The translations under genes and the position numbers were made by a program. Shown here in pieces: positions 47,179-53,638 of a stretch of 64,000 nt of DNA (its first letter is position 1; the number at the start of each line of letters is the position of its first letter). Source of the stretch: an uncultured Ruminococcus sp. (GTDB taxonomy: Bacteria; Bacillota; Clostridia; Oscillospirales; Ruminococcaceae); assembly GCA_949291125.1 (NCBI GenBank), contig CASEUJ010000040.1:1-64000 (forward strand). The letters run 5' to 3'. The notes below the pieces were generated by a model. The model was not told where the DNA came from, made no database searches, and saw only the letters and a program-made list of their open reading frames with translations.

Positions 47179-47955
47179 ATGGCATTTCAAAAGGTTGTCA
47201 TTTCAGGCGTAAATACATCAGATTTGACTGTGTTAAAAGAGGAAGAAAAAATAGCACTTTTGCGTGAAATTCGCGAAACAGGCAGCAAAGAAGCTCGTGA
47301 TAAGCTAATCCAAGGAAATTTGCGTTTGGTACTCAGTGTGATCCAACGATTCACCGGACGCGGCGAAGATATAGACGATTTATTTCAGATCGGCGTAGTC
47401 GGGCTCATCAAAGCAATCAATAACTTTGATCTATCAAAAGAGGTACGGTTTTCCACCTATTGCGTTCCCATGATCAGCGGTGAACTCCGACGATATCTGC
47501 GCGATTTTAATCAGATCAAAGTCAGCCGATCTCTGCGTGACCTTGCTTATCAGGCAATGCAGGCAAAAGAACGACTCACCGCAAAACTTCAAAAAGAACC
47601 CAGTATTACCGAAATCGCCAATGAACTTGGTGCAAAGCGAGAAGATGTCGTGATCGCACTGGAAAGTATCAGCGACCCGATCTCAATCTATGAACCGGTT
47701 TACTCCGATGCCGGTGATACGCTTTATGTTTTGGATCAGATCCGTGACAAAGACACGATGGAAAGCTGGCTTGGAGAGCTGTCGTTACGCGAAGCAATCC
47801 AAGAACTAGACAAGCGCGAACAAAACATCCTCTATCTGCGATTTTTTCAGGGAAAAACACAGACGGAAGTTGCCAAAGAGATCGGAATCTCACAGGCGCA
47901 AGTATCCCGATTGGAGAAAAGTGCGATCTCACAAATCCGTAGTGCCGCAAAATAG
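47179..47955 (+). CDS. sigG: RNA polymerase sporulation sigma factor sigma-G
   Basis: A 258-residue sigma-70 factor. The N-terminus KVVISGVNTSDLTVLKEEE has the GVNTS motif typical of sigma-G. Region 2 is GNLRLVLSVIQRF and DDLFQIGVVGLIKAINNFD with FSTYCVPMI, region 3 VSRSLRDLAYQAMQ, and region 4 the helix-turn-helix GKTQTEVAKEIGISQAQVSR. Sigma-G drives late forespore genes, so its presence suggests a spore-forming ancestor or capacity. GGGGAGG lies eight bases before ATG 47179. The usual spoIIG neighbours are absent here. Confidence 0.92.
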   Translation: MAFQKVVISGVNTSDLTVLKEEEKIALLREIRETGSKEARDKLIQGNLRLVLSVIQRFTGRGEDIDDLFQIGVVGLIKAINNFDLSKEVRFSTYCVPMISGELRRYLRDFNQIKVSRSLRDLAYQAMQAKERLTAKLQKEPSITEIANELGAKREDVVIALESISDPISIYEPVYSDAGDTLYVLDQIRDKDTMESWLGELSLREAIQELDKREQNILYLRFFQGKTQTEVAKEIGISQAQVSRLEKSAISQIRSAAK

Positions 47956-48046
47956 CAAAAGACGGCACTCCACGAATGACCTTACCATGTGCAGCGCCGT
48001 CCTATTACAATCTTTTATTTTCAACAGATTCTTTTATACAGCAATA

Positions 48047-48409
48047 TCATTCTGGCTGAATTGCATCATACCCTGTTTCCTTCGTTCGAATGCGCATTGC
48101 CTCACGCACGTCGTAACTGAAGATCTTGCCATCGCCAATATTGCCAGTGAATGCAGCCTTCTGGATCGCATCAATCGTCTTCTGCTCCCACTCTTCAGAA
48201 GACACGAGAACTTCGATCTTGATCTTCGGCAACATCTGAACCTCCACCTTCTGGTGACCACGCACGTAAGTATATTCTTTATATCCACGCTGCGTACCAC
48301 ATCCCATAACCTGATAGCAGGTCATACCATGTACGTCCAATGCTGCCAATGCATCCAGCACATCTTCCAGCTTTTCTTCTCGAATAATCGCTTCTACTTT
48401 GATAATCAT
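48047..48409 (-). CDS. glnB: P-II nitrogen regulatory protein
   Basis: A 120-residue trimeric signalling protein that senses 2-oxoglutarate, ATP and ADP. MIIKVEAIIREEKLEDVLDAL is the standard start, KIKIEVLVSSEE follows, and FTGNIGDGKIFSYDV is the P-II C-terminal signature. The T-loop reads RGYKEYTYVRGHQ, with Tyr residues but not the exact enterobacterial uridylylation context. It lies 21 bases after amtB, the usual pairing: it should block the AmtB channel when nitrogen is plentiful, and GlnK would be an equally fair name. GGAGG is upstream. Confidence 0.93.
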   Translation of the reverse strand: MIIKVEAIIREEKLEDVLDALAALDVHGMTCYQVMGCGTQRGYKEYTYVRGHQKVEVQMLPKIKIEVLVSSEEWEQKTIDAIQKAAFTGNIGDGKIFSYDVREAMRIRTKETGYDAIQPE

Positions 48410-48430
48410 TTTCTGTCAAGCCTCCTGTGA

Positions 48431-49678
48431 TTAGTCTAAGCCGTTGAATGACGGATATGAAGCTTCGCCATGTTCTGTTCGATCCAGACCAACGCGCTCT
48501 TCCTGTTCTGTAACACGAACTCTGCCGCCGCTGACGAGCTTTGCCAAGAAGTAGCAGATCAATGTGCCGACAACCGAAACGACAATTGTAATTCCGATAC
48601 TTGCCAGCTGCATCAGGAACAACTTTGTGTCGCCATAGAACAGACCGTTGCCCTGACCAATGTCATTGATCGACACTTCACAAAACAGACCAGTGCAGAT
48701 ACCACCCCAGATACCACCGATACCATGGCATCCAAATGCATCAAGTGCATCATCATAACCCAACTTTTTCTTCACAAAGGAGATCATAAAATAGCAAATC
48801 GGAGAGGTCGTCAGACCAATGATCAGCGCTGCCCAGATCGGCACAAAGCCTGCACCTGGTGTGATGCCAACCAGACCTGCAACCAGACCTGTGCTCGCAC
48901 CAACGAATGTCGGCTTCTTGTTTACGATCACGTCACAGATCATCCACGACAGCATTGCAGCAGCAGCGGATACAGCGGTTGTTACAAATGCGTGTGCAGC
49001 CAGACCATCTGCTGCGAGTGCAGAACCAGCGTTAAAGCCGAACCAACCGAACAACAGGATAAACGCGCCCATTGCCACAAACGGAATATTGTGGATCTTA
49101 TAATTTGCACGCGCCAAATCATAGCGTTTTCCAAGCAGGATGCACAGTACCAGTGCCGATACACCAGAGCTGATATGTACAACATTACCGCCGGCAAAGT
49201 CAACCGAACCGATCTTTGCGAGGAAACCGCCGTCAGCCCATACCATGTGTGCCATCGGATAATATACAATAATACTCCAGAATATTAGGAAGAATACCAG
49301 CGACTTAAAGCGCATTCTGCCTGCGATCGCACCAGTGATCAAAGCTGGTGTAATAACGGCAAACATCATCTGGAACAGGCAGAATACCATATTCGGAATC
49401 TGCTGTCCCTCTACATAAGGTGCATCTTTCGAAACACCGGAAAGCCCGAACCAGCTAAAATCGCCGATCACGCCGCCGTGATCTGGACCAAATGCCAGCG
49501 AATAACCAAACAACATCCACATAACAATGCCGATCGCAATCGTAACGACCGACGCGAACATCGTGTTGACTGCGTTTTTACGCCGTACCAGACCACCGTA
49601 GAAATACGACAGCCCCGGCGTCATAAAGAATACAAGCGCCGCACAAATAATGACAAAAGCAATACTTCCAGAATCCAT
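48431..49678 (-). CDS. amtB: Ammonium transporter AmtB
   Basis: A 415-residue channel with eleven expected membrane helices. MTPGLSYFYGGLVRRKN is the family signature near the N-terminus. WADGGFLAKIGSVDFAGGNVVHISSG includes the twin-His-associated stretch DFAGG.VVHI, and FGCHGIGGIWGGICTG carries the second pore His. It conducts ammonia into the cell. GGAGG lies nine bases before start 49678; the longer frame to 49693 is not needed. It is cotranscribed with glnB and has a long leader with a terminator. Confidence 0.95.
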   Translation of the reverse strand: MDSGSIAFVIICAALVFFMTPGLSYFYGGLVRRKNAVNTMFASVVTIAIGIVMWMLFGYSLAFGPDHGGVIGDFSWFGLSGVSKDAPYVEGQQIPNMVFCLFQMMFAVITPALITGAIAGRMRFKSLVFFLIFWSIIVYYPMAHMVWADGGFLAKIGSVDFAGGNVVHISSGVSALVLCILLGKRYDLARANYKIHNIPFVAMGAFILLFGWFGFNAGSALAADGLAAHAFVTTAVSAAAAMLSWMICDVIVNKKPTFVGASTGLVAGLVGITPGAGFVPIWAALIIGLTTSPICYFMISFVKKKLGYDDALDAFGCHGIGGIWGGICTGLFCEVSINDIGQGNGLFYGDTKLFLMQLASIGITIVVSVVGTLICYFLAKLVSGGRVRVTEQEERVGLDRTEHGEASYPSFNGLD

Positions 49679-49908
49679 AATTTTGTCCTCCAAACCAAAT
49701 GATATTTCGTGATGTTTTCACGTCAGGAAAGGGCATTGCAACCCACAGCAGGATCCTGGCGGTACGTCATTGTAGCCACCATCCGAAAGCAATGTCATGT
49801 GCAAAAGGCAAAAAAACGACGCCTCGTGCAGCCATTGCGCTGTACGGGACGCCGTTGTCCGTATTCAGATTGAATCATTTACTGATTGCAACTTTTCCTT
49901 GCATTATT
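49679..49908 (-). promoter_or_regulatory. Attenuator-like leader of amtB-glnB
   Basis: After the -10 element the minus strand holds small hairpins (TGCAA/TTGCA at 49899-49903 and 49887-49891), then a terminator, then about 130 bases before amtB. In that second part CATTGC (49789-49794) pairs with GCAATG (49734-49739), enclosing GGTGG/CCGCC (49776-49780 with 49758-49762, in part) and the palindrome CAGGATCCTG (49749-49758). This looks like a multi-stem RNA. Two short frames without strong ribosome sites also exist: 26 codons (49718-49798) and 19 codons (49723-49782). Confidence 0.45.
49810..49854 (-). terminator. Intrinsic terminator within the amtB leader
   Basis: On the minus strand 49854-49840 pairs with 49831-49817 over 15 positions with two mismatches, and seven Ts follow (49816-49810). 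It is about 130 bases before amtB, so it would stop transcripts after about 95 bases unless bypassed. Confidence 0.75.
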
Positions 49909-49914
49909 AGTATA
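49909..49914 (-). promoter_or_regulatory. Probable -10 element of amtB-glnB
   Basis: Minus-strand TATACT; no consensus -35. A direct repeat TCTAAAA-ATG-TCTAAAA on the plus strand at about 49940-49956 lies where an activator could bind. Confidence 0.4.
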
Positions 49915-49978
49915 CTATACAAATATGAAATTATCTCATTCTAAAAATGTCTAAAATATAAAAATTGAAGTAAAGCGA

Positions 49979-50713
49979 TCATTCTTTCTTTTTCTTCGCA
50001 TCATGAATTTCTGCACGCTTGTCGATATACCGCTTGATCCATAACCCGAGTATAGCCAATGCTACCATGACTAAGATCAAGATCGACGCAGCCTTAAAGT
50101 TTCCGTCCCAGATATTGCCGCCCACATAGACTGTAAGAATCGTAGCCGGCGTCCTGCCAAGTGTTGTCAGAATAAAAAGCCGCATAGGCTTTATTTTAGA
50201 ATTAAATGATACCAGATACGTCAGCGCATCTTTTGGAAGACCCGGCAAAAAAAATACCAGAAACACTAAAGCCTCCAGACGTTTGCCTTCCATCAAAAAA
50301 TCAAACTTCTGAAAATGTTTTTCCGTCACAAACCGGTCAACCAGTGGTCTGCCAAGCCACTGTACCAGATAATACACCAGTGCTGTTCCCAGGAAGAAAC
50401 CAACCAAACACAATATTAGCGCAGCAAACTCACCAAACAGCATGCCTCCAATTATCGGAACCGGTCCACCGGGAATAATGGCAATGACGACTTGAATCAC
50501 CTGAAGTGCCACAAAAACGACCGGCGCAAAAATCCCGAACTCCTCCATCTTTGCCGTCACAGACGCCTGACCCTCCGGCGTGATCAAAAAACGTGCAAGC
50601 GGCATCATCGCGATACACAATGCAATAAGCAGAATGATCGCCGCGCTAGCCAGAATGATCGATTTCCAATGAAATCGCCGTTTTTCACTTTTCTTTTTTT
50701 CTTTCATGAACAT
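49979..50713 (-). CDS. TVP38/TMEM64-family membrane protein (DedA-like fold)
   Basis: A 244-residue protein with about six hydrophobic segments. A basic head (KEKKKSEKRRFHWK) and a basic tail (IKRYIDKRAEIHDAKKKKE) are cytoplasmic. The SNARE-associated/VTT domain shows IIPGGPVPIIGGMLFG, with the following GFFLGTALVYYLVQWLGR, and FFLPGLPKDALTYLVS. Relatives scramble or flip lipids, including undecaprenyl phosphate carriers. The start at 50713 has AAGGAAG upstream; an ATG two codons later is possible. Single gene. Confidence 0.88.
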   Translation of the reverse strand: MFMKEKKKSEKRRFHWKSIILASAAIILLIALCIAMMPLARFLITPEGQASVTAKMEEFGIFAPVVFVALQVIQVVIAIIPGGPVPIIGGMLFGEFAALILCLVGFFLGTALVYYLVQWLGRPLVDRFVTEKHFQKFDFLMEGKRLEALVFLVFFLPGLPKDALTYLVSFNSKIKPMRLFILTTLGRTPATILTVYVGGNIWDGNFKAASILILVMVALAILGLWIKRYIDKRAEIHDAKKKKE

Positions 50714-50913
50714 TGCAACTTCCTTTTTTCACGATCCCTCATCATGATAAATAACCCTATTTTACAATATGACAGAATGGTGCAAGCAGACCTTGCCATA
50801 CATCAGTAAAAATATTTTTCTTATTATAACCGACTTTGGTGAAAAACACAAGATCATTTTGTGAAAATCATGGGTGTTAACACGATAGATTTATGACATT
50901 TTAACGAAAAGAC

Positions 50914-50942
50914 TTGACACCTTCCTGAAAAGCGTGTATAAT
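50914..50942 (+). promoter_or_regulatory. Consensus promoter of the cohesin-like lipoprotein gene
   Basis: Perfect TTGACA (50914-50919), 17-base spacer and perfect TATAAT (50937-50942), 39 bases before the start. Confidence 0.92.
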
Positions 50943-50981
50943 TATAGGCATATCAAACTTATATAGAAAGGAACTTGTTCT

Positions 50982-51941
50982 ATGAAATCAATTCGGGCAA
51001 GAATAATCGCAATTCTGCTGATCGGCGCAATGGGGATGGCATGCACCGCATGTGGGAGAAACTCGGATGAAAGCAGCTCGGGCGCAGAAAACAGTGCTGC
51101 TGAATCCGGCGCGGATATAGAAAATAGCGGAGATCTAACAATTGCTGAAGGCGAAATGCTCAAGCAGGATATGACCATTTCGGATTATGTTGTAGAGGAT
51201 TCGCAGTCTGATGTCCCTGTCAACCAGAATGTGAACCAGAATTCAGGCACTTCGGGAGAAAACAGCACATCGGAAGAGAACTATGTAGTCGTCACAGATG
51301 AAGCTGGGCAGGAAGTGACAGATGAAAACGGAAATGTTGTGACACAAGTCGTTACTGGTGGCAATTCCGGCGGCAGTGGCAATAACAATAATAGTTCTGA
51401 CGGCAACAGCGGAAATTCAAGCGGCAGCAGCGATAACAGCAATGGCGGCAACGACAATTCGTCGAATGGTAACAACGAAGGCAGTGACGGCAATACATAC
51501 ACACCAAGCATCGTCGGCAAACTGCTCTATTGGTTAGATATGTCCCAAAGCAGAGATTATGTCTTTAACGGCGACTTTGTGGATGTCACATTTCGCGTCA
51601 AGGATGATGCGCCGGACGGCAATTATACCATCGGCATTGGGGAATGTGACTTTGCAAACTGGGATGCTGAAACAGTTACATATACCACTGTAGACGGCGA
51701 TCTTGCAATCGGCAGCGCACAACAGAAGGAAACCGGGACGCCGGGCGATGACGGCACAATCAAGCTTGTCTGTGAATCTACTTCTGCACAACAGGGCGAA
51801 GAGGTTACTGTACGCTTTACAATTTCCGACAACCCCGGAATTGTAGGTCTTATCTTCCGCTTTACATTTGACCAAAACGCACTGGAATTTGTGGACTATA
51901 ATGTCGGAGAAGATTGTGCAGAATTCATTTCACTCGCTTAA
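50982..51941 (+). CDS. Lipoprotein with cohesin-like halves in reversed order
   Basis: A 319-residue surface lipoprotein. The signal ends at Cys21 or Cys24 (GMACTACG). A long Ser/Asn/Gly linker spans about 25-170 (SSGSSDNSNGGNDN). Residues about 172-247 resemble the C-terminal half of a cohesin-type domain (LLYWLDMSQ, VDVTFRVKDDAPDGNYTIGI, TTVDGDLAIG). Residues about 265-319 resemble the N-terminal half (STSAQQGEEVTVRFTISDNPG, FRFTFDQNALEFVDYNVG), then the protein stops. The order is thus swapped, as in a circular permutation. It may hold dockerin enzymes on the cell surface. Strong promoter and AAAGGAAC site; a terminator follows. Confidence 0.65.
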   Translation: MKSIRARIIAILLIGAMGMACTACGRNSDESSSGAENSAAESGADIENSGDLTIAEGEMLKQDMTISDYVVEDSQSDVPVNQNVNQNSGTSGENSTSEENYVVVTDEAGQEVTDENGNVVTQVVTGGNSGGSGNNNNSSDGNSGNSSGSSDNSNGGNDNSSNGNNEGSDGNTYTPSIVGKLLYWLDMSQSRDYVFNGDFVDVTFRVKDDAPDGNYTIGIGECDFANWDAETVTYTTVDGDLAIGSAQQKETGTPGDDGTIKLVCESTSAQQGEEVTVRFTISDNPGIVGLIFRFTFDQNALEFVDYNVGEDCAEFISLA

Positions 51942-51978
51942 ATACGTATCAAATATCAAATTTGATCCCGATTTATGA

Positions 51979-52030
51979 GCGATAAAAAGCGGCAGTCGCG
52001 CCCCACGCGTAACTGCCGCTTTTTTATCGC
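51979..52030. terminator. Bidirectional intrinsic terminator
   Basis: A long stem (GCGATA and AAAAGCGGCAGT with ACTGCCGCTTTT and TATCGC) has A- and T-runs on both sides. It ends the lipoprotein transcript and would also serve a minus-strand transcript. Confidence 0.9.
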
Positions 52031-52049
52031 CTTTTTTGTATTCTCCTTT

Positions 52050-52199
52050 CTACGAATCATAAAAAAGCGATCGCACTGACGCAGTACCGTTCGCCAGCTG
52101 CATATTTGTTTCTTTTAACTGATTTATTCTTTGTTTCTTTTGTTCTACCTGGTAATGCATTCGACGTTTACTATTTTTTTGTTTTTTATATCGATCCAT
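52050..52199 (-). CDS. Possible small basic coiled-coil protein
   Basis: A 49-codon frame, MDRYKKQKNSKRR then HYQVEQKKQRINQLKETN, that is Lys/Arg/Gln-rich and could form an amphipathic helix. The frame stays open for 18 further codons upstream without a start codon, so it may be the remnant of a longer gene. No convincing ribosome site is present (TTTGGA directly abuts the ATG). In favour, it converges on a hairpin with a T-run on its strand 20 bases after its stop. Confidence 0.25.
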   Translation of the reverse strand: MDRYKKQKNSKRRMHYQVEQKKQRINQLKETNMQLANGTASVRSLFYDS

Positions 52200-52364
52200 T
52201 CCAAAGGCGACAGTCGATCTCGAAGCAGGTATATAGAACTTTGATTTCTGTTTTTATGCTTCACAAGATCGCATGACAATTGCATGCATTATGTTTCTTT
52301 TAATCATACCAATTGCCACACTCGCCGCCATATCGGCGGATATTCCACTGTCATATGTACTTTA

Positions 52365-52452
52365 GGCAATACCACACAGAAATTGTGCGTCAAATGTACT
52401 CTGCAAGCAGATACCGCGCAAAGCCGTCAGGCGCTCTTTGTGCGGTATTGCC
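52365..52452. repeat. Foldback repeat, short copy (copy B)
   Basis: This 88-base element is bounded by GGCAATACC and GGTATTGCC, whose pairing extends to 12 of 13 bases. Its two halves match the outer parts of copy A at 37797-38007 and are directly fused here. The pairs beside the ends differ between copies in a fold-preserving way (ACCGCAC with GCGTGGT in A, ACCACAC with GTGCGGT in B). An internal stem CAAAG/CTTTG is shared. Confidence 0.75.
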
Positions 52453-52800
52453 TTTATATCCATCCGCACACTACAATGAAAACAGACAGCAAGATAAAAG
52501 CATTCATCTCAGCGTGAATCCATCTCTATTCATCAAACATATGATGAAAAAACTGTTCCCGGTACTATACACTATTCGATGTTATCTGCCTTCCAGAAGT
52601 TGCCTTATCTGTCCCGCGAAATATAGCATACCGCAAAACACACGCATTTGTCAAGTGTTTTTTTCCAAAATCGGAAATTTTTCTTTTTGCATTCGATCAT
52701 TATCTGCATAATATGACAACTTTCATCCTTTATCGTCAAAATATTATCATTTCTACCTGCAACATTACAGACAGCAATCCCTGTTTTTTTCAATTTCCTC

Positions 52801-52829
52801 TTGACTTTACACATATGATGTGCTATACT
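52801..52829 (+). promoter_or_regulatory. Promoter of the PIG-L/YfhO operon
   Basis: TTGACT (52801-52806), 17-base spacer, TATACT (52824-52829) with an extended TGC. Confidence 0.85.
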
Positions 52830-52888
52830 AATCTTAAACAGTTGTATGACATATACAACACTTAAAACAGCAAAGGGAGAACAGACAG

Positions 52889-53638
52889 ATGACACATGTA
52901 AAAAGTCACAGAACAATCAGATATATTATCGGCGCACTTTATGCGTTTTTTTTCATCGGCATTTCACTGTTCGGATTGTGGAAAGGGATGTCAATGGCGC
53001 GACGCTATGCAATCCCGCCTCTGACAAAAGAACAGCTTGATGAATTGGATCTATCCCACTCAAAACAGCTTATGATCGTCGCACATCCAGATGATGAAAC
53101 GCTCTGGGGCGGTGGACACCTGCAATCTGGCGGCTATTTTGTCGTGTGCCTGACCAATGGATATCAGGAAACGCGCGCGGCTGAGTTTGAGGCTGTTATG
53201 GAAGCATCCGGAAATACGGGGCTTATTTTATCCTACCCAGACAAAATTGCCGGGCAGCGGGATGATTGGACGCATGTACGCACACAGATCTATGAGGATC
53301 TTACGCTGATTTTACAATATGCACCGTGGGACAGTATTGTCACACATAACGCTGCTGGCGAATATGGACACATTCACCACAAGATGACACACGAGCTAGT
53401 CACACAATGTTACGATGATATGGCGCTCACAATGCCGCTTTACAATTTTGGCGCCTACTATCGTGTAGCAATTCTGCCAGAGGTGCAGGATCATCTGACG
53501 CCGCTTTCAGAGGATGCATTACAAGAAAAAGAGACACTTTTGTCGTATTATGCTTCACAAGCTTCGACCATAGAGGGGTTGTCACATATGAACCCCTATG
53601 AATTATGGACACAAATCCAAGGGAGTGACAACAGATGA
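52889..53638 (+). CDS. Membrane-anchored PIG-L-family deacetylase
   Basis: A 249-residue protein. An N-terminal membrane helix spans about residues 12-32 (IIGALYAFFFIGISLFGL). The LmbE/PIG-L domain has the zinc motif AHPDDETLWGGG, TNGYQETRAAEFEAVM, and the second motif EYGHIHHKMTHELV with the HxxH pair. Family members deacetylate N-acetylglucosamine-containing lipids or small thiol precursors. Here the active site would probably be outside the membrane, unlike cytosolic BshB. It overlaps the YfhO gene by four bases (ATGA), suggesting joint work on a cell-surface glycan. GGGAG precedes the start. Confidence 0.88.
   Translation: MTHVKSHRTIRYIIGALYAFFFIGISLFGLWKGMSMARRYAIPPLTKEQLDELDLSHSKQLMIVAHPDDETLWGGGHLQSGGYFVVCLTNGYQETRAAEFEAVMEASGNTGLILSYPDKIAGQRDDWTHVRTQIYEDLTLILQYAPWDSIVTHNAAGEYGHIHHKMTHELVTQCYDDMALTMPLYNFGAYYRVAILPEVQDHLTPLSEDALQEKETLLSYYASQASTIEGLSHMNPYELWTQIQGSDNR

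Larger units (their letters stand above)
52031..52800. other. Long AT-rich noncoding region
   Basis: About 770 bases without a convincing gene. It holds a possible 49-codon minus-strand frame (52050-52199) and the short foldback repeat copy (52365-52452). The remainder is T-rich on the plus strand, with many short stop-riddled frames. Confidence 0.6.

Noticed and set aside
47960-48002. GACGGC/GCCGTC hairpin after sigG as a terminator
   Set aside because: Only a 6-bp stem with a loop of about 30 bases and no T-run.
49855-49905. ANTAR-type double hexaloop in the amtB leader
   Set aside because: The two hairpins have loops of seven and five bases and lack the A1/G4 loop pattern.
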